DNA from: Algoriphagus faecimaris
GTDB lineage: Bacteria > Bacteroidota > Bacteroidia > Cytophagales > Cyclobacteriaceae
DNA: 64,000 nucleotides
Reading direction: 5' to 3'
Assembly (NCBI RefSeq): GCF_900101705.1
Contig: NZ_FNAC01000020.1
Location: 1 to 64,000, forward strand
Shown here: one piece after another, positions 33,313-42,380 of the stretch
Layout: each line of letters opens with the position of its first letter
Numbering within the stretch: the stretch's first letter is position 1
Notes under the pieces: generated by a model
Told to the model about the DNA's origin: nothing
The model's input: only the letters and a program-made list of their open reading frames with translations
Databases searched by the model: none
Translations under genes and position numbers: made by a program

Positions 33313-35925
33313 ATGAGCGAAGAACTAAACAAACCTGAAGATTCGGATCAAAGTCTACATGATTCTGTGCCGGTAACTGGCATGTACAAGGACTGGTTTC
33401 TGGACTATGCTTCTTATGTGATTTTGGAGCGGGCTGTTCCTGCTATTGAAGATGGTCTGAAGCCTGTTCAGCGACGTATTCTTCATGCCATGAAAGAGAT
33501 GGATGACGGTCGCTTCAATAAGGTCGCCAATATCATCGGGCAATCCATGCAATATCACCCGCATGGAGATCAGTCCATCGGAGATGCCATAGTCAATCTG
33601 GGTCAAAAAGAACTCTTGATCGAAACCCAAGGAAACTGGGGAGATGTCCGAACAGGAGACTCCGCAGCTGCTGCAAGATACATTGAAGCTCGACTCTCCA
33701 AATTTGCGCTGGAAGTAGTCTTCAATCCTCAAACAACCAACTGGCAATTGTCCTATGACGGAAGGAAGAGGGAGCCGGTCACCCTGCCAGTCAAATTTCC
33801 ACTGCTACTTGCTCAAGGGGTAGAAGGGATTGCTGTGGGGCTTTCCACCAAAATTCTTCCTCATAATTTTATCGAGCTCATCGAGGGATCGATAGAAATC
33901 TTAAAAGGAAATAAAACTAATGTCCTTCCTGATTTTATGTTGGGAGGTTTGGCGGATTTCAGTGAGTACAATGAAGGGCTCAGAGGAGGAAAGGTAAAGG
34001 TTAGAGCTCGAATTGAAGAGCAGGACTCCAAAGTGTTAATTATCAAAGAAATACCTTACGGGATTACAACCGATTCATTGATAGATTCGATTTTGAAAGC
34101 CAATGATAAAGGCAAAATCAAAATCAAAAAAGTAGTCGATAATACGGCTAAGGATGTGGAGATTCAAATCCATCTTGCTCCCGGAGTTTCTCCGGATGTG
34201 ACCATAGATGCTTTGTATGCATTTACGGATTGTGAAATTTCTATCTCGCCAAATGCTTGTGTAATTATTGAAGATAAGCCGGTATTCCTGACGGTTAATC
34301 AGATTCTGGAATACAACACCAAGCAAACTAAAAATTTGCTGAAGCAGGAGTTGGAGATTCGAAAAGCAGAATTGATGGAGAAGTTACTCTTCTCTTCTCT
34401 AGAAAAGATCTTCATCGAAAATAAAATCTATCGTGATATAGAAGAATGCACCACTTGGGAGGGTGTATTGCAAGCTATAGACGCAGGATTGGAGCCTTAT
34501 AAGCCTGACTTTTATCGTGAAATCACCCAAGATGATCTGGTCCGTCTGACTGAAATTAAGATCAAGCGAATTTCTAAGTTTGACACGTTCAAGGCAGATG
34601 AATTGATGCGCCGGCTTCAGGAAGAGCTGAAAGAGGTTAATTATAATCTGAAGCACCTTACAGAATATTCGATCAATTACTACACAAACCTTCTGGAAAA
34701 GTACGGAAAGGGTAAAGAGCGGAAAACAGAAATCCGCGCTTTCGATACCATTCAAGCGAGTGTAGTGGCAGCAAATAATGCCAAGCTATATGTCAATCGA
34801 ACCGATGGGTTTGTGGGAATGAGCTTGAAAAAAGATGAGTTTGTTTGTGATTGCTCCGATTTGGATGATATCATCGTCATCCGAAAGGATGGTAAAATGA
34901 TGGTGTCAAGGATTCAAGAGAAGAATTTTATGGGTAAGGATATCCTCCATGTTGGCATTTATCGCAAATCAGATGATCGCCTGACCTTCAATCTGATTTA
35001 TTTAGATGGAACATCAGGTCGGGCGATGGTCAAGCGCTTTCAGCCCGGTGGAGTGACTAGGGACAAGGAATATGACTTGACCAAAGGAACTAAAGGCTCT
35101 AAAGCCCTTTATTTATCAGCCAACCCGAATGGAGAGGCAGAGATTATTACCGTTTACCTGACTCAAGGTGCCAAAGCAAGAGTGAAGGTATTTGATTTTG
35201 ATTTTGCGACAATAGAAATCAAAGGGAGAGGAGCAGGAGGAAATATCCTGACCAAGTATCCTGTTCGTAAAATTCAGCTGAAAATGGAAGGCGTTTCCAC
35301 CTTGGGTGGTTTGGATATTTATTTTGATCCAATTGTAGGAAGACTAAATACTGATCAAAGGGGTAAGTTGATCGGAAATTTCTTAGGAGAAGATAAGATC
35401 TTGGTTTGCTATAAATCTGGAGATTATGAACTTACCAATTTTGAATTGACGAATAGGTACGAACCGACAGAGGTACTTCTGATTGAAAAATTTGATCCGG
35501 AGAAGGTAGTTTCTGCAGTTTACTATGATGGTGGAAGTAAGACTTTTTATGTGAAGCGTTTTCTAGTGGAAACGACGACCATGAATAAAAAATTTAATTT
35601 CATCTCCGATCATCGCTCTTCCTATCTCAAAGTGGTCTCCACAGATAAACAACCACAGGTTTCTGTTCAAATTCAAAAAGGAAAGGAAATCGAAACAGTG
35701 GATTATGACCTGGATATGCTGATTGATGTGAAAGGCTGGAAAGCAATAGGAAATAAACTGAGCACCAACACGGTAAAGGATTTATCTCTTATTGAACCTA
35801 AGTCAAAAGCTAAATCTACTGAAACTGAAGCCAAATCAGACAAAAGTGATGATGACTTGGAGGTGGGGAGCACCATTGATTTAAGCCCCAATAAAGACGA
35901 TGAAGAACAGTTAGGATTATTCTAA
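33313..35925 (+). CDS. parC: DNA topoisomerase IV / gyrase subunit A
   Basis: DNA-cleaving subunit of the type IIA topoisomerase, 870 residues. The winged-helix domain has YVILERAVPAIEDGLKPVQRRIL, QYHPHGDQSIGDAIV and the catalytic Tyr near residue 123 in SAAAARYIEARLSKFA. The C-terminal beta-pinwheel follows (about 510-800), ending in an acidic tail. At the position that is Ser83 in E. coli GyrA (HPHGDS) this protein has Gln87. Its gene begins four bases after the small membrane gene, so parE, satD, the membrane protein and parC appear to be transcribed together. Assigned to topoisomerase IV because of the adjacent ParE. Confidence 0.88.
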   Translation: MSEELNKPEDSDQSLHDSVPVTGMYKDWFLDYASYVILERAVPAIEDGLKPVQRRILHAMKEMDDGRFNKVANIIGQSMQYHPHGDQSIGDAIVNLGQKELLIETQGNWGDVRTGDSAAAARYIEARLSKFALEVVFNPQTTNWQLSYDGRKREPVTLPVKFPLLLAQGVEGIAVGLSTKILPHNFIELIEGSIEILKGNKTNVLPDFMLGGLADFSEYNEGLRGGKVKVRARIEEQDSKVLIIKEIPYGITTDSLIDSILKANDKGKIKIKKVVDNTAKDVEIQIHLAPGVSPDVTIDALYAFTDCEISISPNACVIIEDKPVFLTVNQILEYNTKQTKNLLKQELEIRKAELMEKLLFSSLEKIFIENKIYRDIEECTTWEGVLQAIDAGLEPYKPDFYREITQDDLVRLTEIKIKRISKFDTFKADELMRRLQEELKEVNYNLKHLTEYSINYYTNLLEKYGKGKERKTEIRAFDTIQASVVAANNAKLYVNRTDGFVGMSLKKDEFVCDCSDLDDIIVIRKDGKMMVSRIQEKNFMGKDILHVGIYRKSDDRLTFNLIYLDGTSGRAMVKRFQPGGVTRDKEYDLTKGTKGSKALYLSANPNGEAEIITVYLTQGAKARVKVFDFDFATIEIKGRGAGGNILTKYPVRKIQLKMEGVSTLGGLDIYFDPIVGRLNTDQRGKLIGNFLGEDKILVCYKSGDYELTNFELTNRYEPTEVLLIEKFDPEKVVSAVYYDGGSKTFYVKRFLVETTTMNKKFNFISDHRSSYLKVVSTDKQPQVSVQIQKGKEIETVDYDLDMLIDVKGWKAIGNKLSTNTVKDLSLIEPKSKAKSTETEAKSDKSDDDLEVGSTIDLSPNKDDEEQLGLF

Positions 35926-35943
35926 AACTTCTGAATCAAAATC

Positions 35944-36642
35944 ATGTCCTCCAATCAAAAGGAAATTGAATTAGGTCTGCTGCAGTACTTCAGGCAATAC
36001 ATCACTCCGCATAAAAAGCAATTGATGGAGCAAGTGCTTAATCAGCGGACCCGATTCTTCACTGTAGTTTTGGAAGATATTTATAAGCCTCATAATGCAA
36101 GTGCCGTTTTACGAACCTGTGATTGTTTTGGGATTCAGGATGTGCATATCATAGAGAAAACCACCCAATACAAAGTCAATCCTTACGTCACTCGCGGCGC
36201 CTCTGATTGGGTGACAATTCATAAGTATTTTGAACCGGAAGGCTCTGCTGTCCGCAGTTGCTTTGATAATCTTAGACAAAATGGATATAAGGTATTCGCA
36301 ACTAGTCCTTCACAAGATTCCATTTCTATACATGACCTACCGGCTGATGAGAAAATAGCTTTGGTCTTTGGAAACGAACATGAGGGGGTCAGCGAGGAGG
36401 TAAAGTCTAAAGCAGTCGGATTGGTTCACATTCCTATGCTTGGGTTCACCGAAAGCTTTAACATTTCTGTATCAGCTTCTATATTTTTATTTAACTTGGT
36501 TAATAAAGTCAAGCCAAGTCAGCATACTAATTTTTATTTGACGGAGGAGGAAAAGCATGAATTGAGATTGATTTGGTACAGGCAGATTGTCAAACATGCT
36601 GAAATCCACGAAAAAAAATTCAGAGAGACGATACAGTCCTAG
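35944..36642 (+). CDS. trmH: tRNA (guanosine-2'-O-) methyltransferase, TrmH family
   Basis: A 232-residue SpoU-type methyltransferase with a trefoil-knot fold. Motif 1 is VLEDIYKPHNASAVLRTCDCFG, motif 2 ALVFGNEHEGVSEE and motif 3 IPMLGFTESFNISVSASIFLF, as in TrmH that modifies G18 of tRNA. S-adenosylmethionine is the methyl donor. It starts 18 bases after parC on the same strand and overlaps the convergent barrel-protein gene by four bases. Confidence 0.9.
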   Translation: MSSNQKEIELGLLQYFRQYITPHKKQLMEQVLNQRTRFFTVVLEDIYKPHNASAVLRTCDCFGIQDVHIIEKTTQYKVNPYVTRGASDWVTIHKYFEPEGSAVRSCFDNLRQNGYKVFATSPSQDSISIHDLPADEKIALVFGNEHEGVSEEVKSKAVGLVHIPMLGFTESFNISVSASIFLFNLVNKVKPSQHTNFYLTEEEKHELRLIWYRQIVKHAEIHEKKFRETIQS

Positions 36643-37238
36643 TTAGAAGGTTTAAAAAGTGAGTTGAAACGATCCGAAAAACTTTCTCCGGATGCCTTAC
36701 GCTTTGCTTTCGCTTTTTGTCTTTGTTTTCTTTTTTGTTCTTTGCTTTTGGTAATTACCATACGAGCCGTAAATCCTGCTTGGCCTCTAAAAAACTCCGA
36801 CCTGCCTGTCAAATTCACATTGGGCTTGTAATCGAAGGATACCACGGTTTTGAGCACTGTAAACTCCAGCCCCAGAATAAAATCCACTCCCACAGTGGAG
36901 TTTCCATAAGTATGGACAATGGTTTTGTTCTGTTCATTTTTCAAAAAACTTTCCTCACTTCCCAGAGAAAGTCCGGTTCCATAGTAGTAGTTTAACCTTT
37001 TAGATAAGATGGGGCGATGCTGCTCTATGAGAAGGTGAGCGGTCGTATTTCTGGCAAAATCAGACTGCAGTATTCCCTCGAGTGTAATATTTTTTTGGAT
37101 TCTGTGCTGATAACTTAATCCCACGGTCCTATTTAGATTACTGTTTCCCAGCCTCAAGCCCAAAGCATTTCCGTAGTGCTGAGCAAAAGTGCTGGATGAG
37201 ATAAAAATAGATAACAGGATGGGGATCAGTTTTTTCAT
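36639..37238 (-). CDS. Outer-membrane beta-barrel protein with basic tail
   Basis: A 199-residue exported protein with signal peptide (MKKLIPILLSIFISSSTFAQ) and about eight alternating amphipathic strands ending in aromatics, as in small outer-membrane barrels. The last 35 residues are strikingly basic (KSKEQKRKQRQKAKAKRKAS), which is unusual for the periplasm-facing end of a barrel. No named family. Confidence 0.7.
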   Translation of the reverse strand: MKKLIPILLSIFISSSTFAQHYGNALGLRLGNSNLNRTVGLSYQHRIQKNITLEGILQSDFARNTTAHLLIEQHRPILSKRLNYYYGTGLSLGSEESFLKNEQNKTIVHTYGNSTVGVDFILGLEFTVLKTVVSFDYKPNVNLTGRSEFFRGQAGFTARMVITKSKEQKRKQRQKAKAKRKASGESFSDRFNSLFKPSN

Positions 37239-37304
37239 AAATTAGTTATTGAAAAACCTCCTGTTTCAATAACTATTCCAATTCCATCGTTTTGAGTATA
37301 AACC

Positions 37305-37338
37305 AAAAAAAAGCGAATACCCAATTGTACTCGCTTTT
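37305..37338 (-). terminator. Intrinsic terminator of the cyclophilin gene
   Basis: AAAAGCGA (37309-37316) pairs with TCGCTTTT (37331-37338), with a further interrupted stem and an A-run on the plus strand that gives a U-run on the minus-strand transcript. Confidence 0.75.
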
Positions 37339-37357
37339 CAATCAGAACCCAAAGAAT

Positions 37358-37795
37358 TTAGGATTCTGAAATTACAATTTTTTCGATTTTATCGCCGGGA
37401 CGGATTTGATCGATGACCTCTAATCCCTCTACTACTTTACCAAAGGCTGTATGTTTTCGATCTAGGTGTTGTGTATTCTCTCTGTTGTGACAGATGAAAA
37501 ACTGGGATCCTCCTGTATTTCGGCCGGCATGTGCCATGGAAAGTACCCCTTTTTCATGGTATTGATTTTCTCCTGTAAGTTCACAATCAATTTTATAACC
37601 TGGTCCTCCAGTGCCATCACCTTTAGGACATCCACCTTGAATCACAAAATTTGGGATTACTCTATGAAAAGTAAGACCATCGTAAAACCCTTTTTCAGAA
37701 AGATCTACAAAGTTTTTCACGGTATTAGGAGTGTCTTTTTCAAAAAACTCCACCTTCATGGTTCCTTTTTCGGTGATGATTTCAGCAGTTTTCAT
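37358..37795 (-). CDS. Peptidyl-prolyl cis-trans isomerase, cyclophilin type
   Basis: A 145-residue single-domain cytosolic cyclophilin. Active-site residues are visible in [13 protein letters not shown] (Arg, Phe, Gln) and GSQFFICH (Gln, Phe), and [10 protein letters not shown] carries the late His region. No signal peptide. A TATTTTTG promoter box lies 35 bases upstream at 37830-37837. Confidence 0.95.
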   Translation of the reverse strand: MKTAEIITEKGTMKVEFFEKDTPNTVKNFVDLSEKGFYDGLTFHRVIPNFVIQGGCPKGDGTGGPGYKIDCELTGENQYHEKGVLSMAHAGRNTGGSQFFICHNRENTQHLDRKHTAFGKVVEGLEVIDQIRPGDKIEKIVISES

Positions 37796-37829
37796 ATTCT
37801 ATTTATTTCAGATTTAATTCAAAAGAAGA

Positions 37830-37837
37830 CAAAAATA
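37830..37837 (-). promoter_or_regulatory. Minus-7 box for the cyclophilin gene
   Basis: Minus-strand TATTTTTG fits TAnnTTTG, 35 bases upstream of the ATG. No matching upstream box. Confidence 0.35.
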
Positions 37838-37991
37838 ACCGATGAATTGGATTTAAAGTAGATTAAGTCCGTTTTCCTCTCTTGTTTTTTTAATACAATC
37901 CTTTATAGAATCTTATTTGATCAGAAATTCTTCAAAATTTCATTTTGATTGTATCATTTCTATGTAAATTTCTACTCGTTTGAGTACAAAA

Positions 37992-38018
37992 AAAGCCTAC
38001 TCAAGTCGAGTAGGCTTT
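37992..38018 (-). terminator. Intrinsic terminator of pckA
   Basis: Perfect 11-base stem AAAGCCTACTC / GAGTAGGCTTT with a five-base loop, followed on the minus strand by a T-run, 24 bases beyond the pckA stop. Confidence 0.9.
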
Positions 38019-38041
38019 AGGTTACATTTGGGTTAGTATTT

Positions 38042-39643
38042 TCAAGGAGTAGGGGCTCCCTCTAAAATGGCTTCAGAAGCAAAATCTTCAAACTGTTTGA
38101 AGTTTTGAATAAAAGAGGAAGCAAGTGCAGAAGCCTGATTATCATAGTCCTCTGTTTTCTCCCAAGTTGTTCTTGGATTTAAGACTTCTGCAGGCACATC
38201 AGGGCAAGTCTGTGGAACTTGAAATCCAAAGAATCGATGGGTCTTATAATCCACTTTATCCAATTGTCCTTCAAGTGCGGCGGTAATCATCGCTCGCGTG
38301 TAGGCCAACTTCATTCTTGAACCTACACCATAAGGACCTCCTGTCCAGCCGGTATTGATCAGCCAAACATTGGTATCATTTTTTTCCATTGCTTCACCAA
38401 ATAGAGTGGCGTAGGCCGTCGGATGAAGTGGTAGAAATGCAGCTCCAAAGCAGGCTGAGAAGGTTAATTTAGGTTCTGTCACTCCCATTTCAGTACCGGC
38501 TACTTTAGCTGTATAACCAGAAATAAAATGGTACATGGCTTGCCCTTTGTTTAGACGTGAAATCGGAGGGATGACTCCAAATGCATCCGCTGTTAAGAAG
38601 AAAATGTTTTTAGGGATTCCTGCCATGGATTTTTCCAGGGCGTTGGGAATAAAATGAATAGGGTAGGCGGTCCTTGTGTTTTCAGTCACGGATTTATTGG
38701 CAAAATCTACCTCTCTGCTGCCTTCCTTAAATCGGGTATTTTCTACGATAGCACCAAACTTAATCGCGTCCCAGATTTCAGGTTCTTTGTTTCTGCTGAG
38801 GTCAATCACCTTTGCATAGCAACCTCCTTCGAAATTAAACACTCCTTTTTCTGTCCAGCCGTGCTCATCGTCTCCGATCAAAGACCTCTTTGGATCGGCT
38901 GATAGCGTGGTTTTTCCGGTTCCAGAAAGCCCAAAAAAGATGGCCGTGTCGCCTTTCTTTCCAACGTTGGCAGAGCAGTGCATGGAAAGAATATTTTTTT
39001 CGTGGGGAAGGATGAAATTAAGTACTGAGAAAATACCTTTTTTCATTTCACCTGCGTATCCTGTCCCTCCAATTAGAATCATGCGTTTGCTCAGATTGAT
39101 AATCGCAAAATTCGGATTCTTAGTACCATCTACAGCAGGGTCAGCTTCAAATCCAGGAGCACATATTATGGTAAAGTCTTGCTGGAAATTGGCTAGTTCA
39201 TCTTCGTCCGGACGAAGGAACATGTTGTTACAAAAAAGATTGTGCCAGGCCCAAGTATTGATGACTCTGATATTTAAACGATGCTCGGGATCTGCACCGG
39301 CAAAGGCATCCCGAACAAATAGGTCTTTTTCTGAAAGAAAGACCTTCATCTTCTCCAAAAGCTGATCAAACTTTTCCTCTTCAAAAGGAATATTGATATC
39401 TCCCCACCACACCGCATCAGTGGTTTTGGCATCCTTGACGATGTAGCGATCTTTGGGTGATCTACCGGTAAACTTACCGGTATCAGCCATCAAAGCGCCA
39501 GAAGAAGTGAGGGCGCCTTCTTTTCTATCCAGAGAATGCTCTATTAATTCAGCTGGACTGAGATTAAAATGGACTTTACCACTTGTTTTTAGCGATAAAA
39601 AGTCCAAAGGAGAGGTCTGGGTTTCCAGAGCTAGATCCTGCAT
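38042..39643 (-). CDS. pckA: Phosphoenolpyruvate carboxykinase (ATP)
   Basis: Converts oxaloacetate and ATP to phosphoenolpyruvate, CO2 and ADP; the entry step of gluconeogenesis. A 533-residue protein with the kinase-1a P-loop FFGLSGTGKTTLS, the metal-binding LIGDDEHGW, and GRSPKDRYIV near the N terminus (substrate-binding Arg). Length is that of the ATP-dependent class. The single-gene unit is bounded by a terminator and a promoter-like pair at 39679-39707. It fits growth on amino acids and peptides, which this window's peptidases would supply. Confidence 0.97.
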   Translation of the reverse strand: MQDLALETQTSPLDFLSLKTSGKVHFNLSPAELIEHSLDRKEGALTSSGALMADTGKFTGRSPKDRYIVKDAKTTDAVWWGDINIPFEEEKFDQLLEKMKVFLSEKDLFVRDAFAGADPEHRLNIRVINTWAWHNLFCNNMFLRPDEDELANFQQDFTIICAPGFEADPAVDGTKNPNFAIINLSKRMILIGGTGYAGEMKKGIFSVLNFILPHEKNILSMHCSANVGKKGDTAIFFGLSGTGKTTLSADPKRSLIGDDEHGWTEKGVFNFEGGCYAKVIDLSRNKEPEIWDAIKFGAIVENTRFKEGSREVDFANKSVTENTRTAYPIHFIPNALEKSMAGIPKNIFFLTADAFGVIPPISRLNKGQAMYHFISGYTAKVAGTEMGVTEPKLTFSACFGAAFLPLHPTAYATLFGEAMEKNDTNVWLINTGWTGGPYGVGSRMKLAYTRAMITAALEGQLDKVDYKTHRFFGFQVPQTCPDVPAEVLNPRTTWEKTEDYDNQASALASSFIQNFKQFEDFASEAILEGAPTP

Positions 39644-39678
39644 AAAATATTGGGTTTACAAACTGAAAATTGTCTCCC

Positions 39679-39707
39679 CAAAATTAGGTATTTGGATTGA
39701 AATCAAA
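39679..39707 (-). promoter_or_regulatory. Promoter for pckA
   Basis: Minus-strand TTTG (39707-39704), 17-base spacer, TAATTTTG (39686-39679), close to the Bacteroidota consensus, 36 bases before the ATG. Confidence 0.45.
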
Positions 39708-39925
39708 ATAAAAAAACGCTAAAATTTGCGCGCTCAATCGATTTCGAAGAAAAAACCATTGATTATTTGGTTCCTCCAAATTTCTTTTGTGTTTTACCTT
39801 CTTTGGCAGAAAAAAAGTCCTGTTTTCTTATAAAATAAATCTACCCAAGAGTTCAAATTCTCTTGGAAACAAATCACAAATTCTTTTATCATTGTAAAAT
39901 TTATAAATCTTAATTCTACACATCT

Positions 39926-41482
39926 TTGGAAACTCCTAATAATCCCGAATTTGAAGGGCCTGTGATTTTTGGCCACCCAAAAGGTCTTATGACCCTGTTT
40001 TTCACAGAAATGTGGGAACGATTCAGTTATTATGGTATGCGAGCTTTGCTCATATTATTTATGACGGCAGCGATTACAGAAGGAGGATTGGGCTTTGATG
40101 ATAAGACTTCTGGAGCCATTTATGGTCTTTATACCATGGGGGTTTACCTACTCGCACTTCCTGGAGGATGGCTTGCGGATAGATTATTTGGATTGAAAAA
40201 ATCCGTTTGGTATGGAGGGATAATCATTGCCTTGGGTCATTTTACCATGGCACTTCCTGGGATTTTCAGCAGTGGCAACTATGCCGATAAGACCGGTCTT
40301 ACTGCACTTGATACCAATTCGTTTTTTCTAGGTTTGATTTTGATCGTTTTGGGTACGGGTTTGCTTAAGCCAAATATCAGCTCAATCGTCGGGCAACTCT
40401 ATCCAGAGGGTAGTTCCAAGCGCGATGCTGGTTTTTCGATTTTCTATATGGGAATCAATTTGGGCGCATTAATCGCGCCGATTGCTTGTAGCACTCTGGC
40501 AGAATATGACTGGCATTTGGGCTTCGGCTTGGCAGGCTTGGGAATGGTACTAGGCTTGATACAATATAAACTAACAGGTAGCTCTCTCGAGGGCTATGGT
40601 GATGCTCCTGTGGTATTGGAAGAAACCGAACGAGTCAAACAAAACAAGCTACGCTCTATGGTCACTTGGATAGGTATAGGCGCTGCTGTGATGGTAGGGG
40701 TCTTATTTACAGGAATTATTCCTATCAATGTATCTGCAATAGCAGGTGCTTCAGGATCAGTGATTGCCTTGGTGGCTTTTGGCTATTTAGGTTATGTGAT
40801 TGTTTTTGGGGGCTTGAGTACCTCTGATAGAAATAAAGTAGGAGTGATTGCCATTTTGTTTCTTTTCTCGGCTATGTTTTGGTCTGGTTTTGAACAGGCG
40901 GGCTCTACTTTAAACCTATTTGCAGAGCGTTTTACAGATAAGAGGGTATTGGGTTTCGAAATACCGACGGGATATTTTCAGTCCATTAACTCAATGTTTA
41001 TTATCATTTTTGCACCGATATTTGGAGGCATGTGGGTATGGCTTGGGCGGAAAAATTTGGAGCCAAGTTCTCCTTTGAAGTTTACCTTCGGACTTTTGCT
41101 TTTAGGCTTAGGTTTTTTTGTGATGTATTTCGCAGCAAAAATTGCAGCCTCAGGTGATTTAGCAGCTCCTACTTGGCTTTTGATGACTTATATGCTTCAT
41201 ACCTTTGGTGAGCTTAGCTTGTCACCGGTGGGCCTTTCTTTGGTAACCAAACTTGCACCAAAGGGATATGCCGGTCAGATGATGGGGATATGGTTCCTTT
41301 CCGTTTCTTTAGGAAATCTCTTTGCAGGTTTGATTGCAGGGGAAGCCAGTGGGGGCACAGATGAAGCACTTGCCCGAATGCCTGATCAATACATGCTGAT
41401 TGTTTATACTGTGATCGGTTCTGCGCTTGTACTCTTCCTGCTTAAGCCTGTGATCAAAAGGATGATGGGGAATGTGCATTAA
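39926..41482 (+). CDS. Proton-dependent oligopeptide (POT/PTR2) transporter
   Basis: A 518-residue inner-membrane MFS transporter importing di- and tripeptides with protons. The N-terminal signature GHPKGLMTLFFTEMWERFSYYGMRALL contains the ExxERFxYYG motif essential for proton coupling. About 14 hydrophobic segments follow. No ATG is available at the expected start: a TAA lies at 39911, then TTG at 39926 begins LETPNNPEFEGP. The next ATG is 20 residues in, inside the signature. TTG is therefore the probable start. It complements the secreted peptidases. It ends at a perfect palindromic terminator. Confidence 0.9.
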   Translation: METPNNPEFEGPVIFGHPKGLMTLFFTEMWERFSYYGMRALLILFMTAAITEGGLGFDDKTSGAIYGLYTMGVYLLALPGGWLADRLFGLKKSVWYGGIIIALGHFTMALPGIFSSGNYADKTGLTALDTNSFFLGLILIVLGTGLLKPNISSIVGQLYPEGSSKRDAGFSIFYMGINLGALIAPIACSTLAEYDWHLGFGLAGLGMVLGLIQYKLTGSSLEGYGDAPVVLEETERVKQNKLRSMVTWIGIGAAVMVGVLFTGIIPINVSAIAGASGSVIALVAFGYLGYVIVFGGLSTSDRNKVGVIAILFLFSAMFWSGFEQAGSTLNLFAERFTDKRVLGFEIPTGYFQSINSMFIIIFAPIFGGMWVWLGRKNLEPSSPLKFTFGLLLLGLGFFVMYFAAKIAASGDLAAPTWLLMTYMLHTFGELSLSPVGLSLVTKLAPKGYAGQMMGIWFLSVSLGNLFAGLIAGEASGGTDEALARMPDQYMLIVYTVIGSALVLFLLKPVIKRMMGNVH

Positions 41483-41490
41483 AAATTGAT

Positions 41491-41528
41491 AAAAGGAAAA
41501 GGCTAGTTCGAACTAGCCTTTTCCTTTT
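41491..41528. terminator. Perfect 38-bp palindromic bidirectional terminator
   Basis: Arms 41491-41508 and 41511-41528 are perfectly complementary around CG, with A-rich and T-rich flanks. It separates the convergent transporter and TetR genes. Confidence 0.9.
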
Positions 41529-41543
41529 ATGTGATTTTCTTTT

Positions 41544-42239
41544 CTAAAATAAGCTGGTTTGAACAGTTGCCGGTCTAGTAGCTTGTATGGTTCCTTTCAG
41601 CATGTCTTTGATGAGTTTAATAAAACCAGGCCTCCAGTTCTCAGGGCTGATCTTAGTTTCTTTTGCCTCATATTCTACAGGACCTCTCATTTTGTCATAA
41701 CCTACCATCAAGCTCCAAATCGTATAAAAGGTGATTTCGGGCTGTAGTTCTGGCCGGATACTCCCGTCTTTGATTCCAATACTGACGATCATTACACCGA
41801 TTTTGGCAGGATCATGCTGTACCTCTAGAAGTTTTTGAAAATGTACACTTTCCAAAATAAGGGGATCTATGCTTTCTCGCTCTGTTTCGGAATTGTATTT
41901 TTTCATCAGATCCAAAAAATTAATAATGGAGTCGTACAAGGCTTGATGATTCTTTGCGAAATCAATTATCCGGTCCACTAAGTCCACAACCATTTCGAGA
42001 CCAGGACGATTTTTGTTCCGATAGACTTCTTTAAATTCATCCTTAAAAAGCTCAAAAGCCTTTTTGGTCATAGCCATATATAGGTCTTCCTTATTTTTGT
42101 AATAAAAGTAGGTTAGTCCTTTACTTATTTTAGCTGTTTTGGCAATGTCTTCCATCCGTGTGGAATGGTAGCCCTTGCTTGTAAAAGTGGCAATTGCCGC
42201 ATCTAGTATTAGCTTCTCTTTATTTTTATCTTTTGCCAT
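41544..42239 (-). CDS. TetR family transcriptional regulator
   Basis: A 231-residue repressor-type protein. The N-terminal DNA-binding helix-turn-helix is clear: LILDAAIATFTSKGYHSTRMEDIAKTAKISKGLTYFYYKNKEDLY. The rest is a helical ligand-binding domain with no recognised ligand. It has its own TATATTTG promoter box (42262-42269). Its target is unknown; neighbours are the peptide transporter (convergent) and tyrS. Confidence 0.9.
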   Translation of the reverse strand: MAKDKNKEKLILDAAIATFTSKGYHSTRMEDIAKTAKISKGLTYFYYKNKEDLYMAMTKKAFELFKDEFKEVYRNKNRPGLEMVVDLVDRIIDFAKNHQALYDSIINFLDLMKKYNSETERESIDPLILESVHFQKLLEVQHDPAKIGVMIVSIGIKDGSIRPELQPEITFYTIWSLMVGYDKMRGPVEYEAKETKISPENWRPGFIKLIKDMLKGTIQATRPATVQTSLF

Positions 42240-42261
42240 GTTTTGTTTTCATCCTTACTTC

Positions 42262-42269
42262 CAAATATA
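42262..42269 (-). promoter_or_regulatory. Minus-7 box for the tetR-family gene
   Basis: Minus-strand TATATTTG, exact to TAnnTTTG, 23 bases before the ATG. Upstream (42275-42315) are two similar direct repeats of the form CTTGGTTCAAAAA and CCTGTATTCAAAAA that could be an operator. Confidence 0.45.
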
Positions 42270-42327
42270 TTAAACTTGGTTCAAAAAATAATTTTAACCT
42301 GTATTCAAAAACTGAGATACAAGTATC

Positions 42328-42363
42328 AAAAAAGGCTCTGAAGTAAACTTGAGAGCCTTTTTT
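42328..42363 (-). terminator. Intrinsic terminator of tyrS
   Basis: Perfect 12-base stem AAAAAAGGCTCT / AGAGCCTTTTTT, 17 bases beyond the tyrS stop. Confidence 0.85.
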
Positions 42364-42380
42364 ATCTGCTTTTCAGTCTT

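Noticed and set aside
38907-39365. 152-residue frame antisense to pckA
   Set aside because: It overlaps a certain gene completely and has no features of its own.
42275-42315. TetR autoregulatory operator
   Set aside because: Two loosely similar direct repeats are present, but no clear palindrome, so I do not list an operator.
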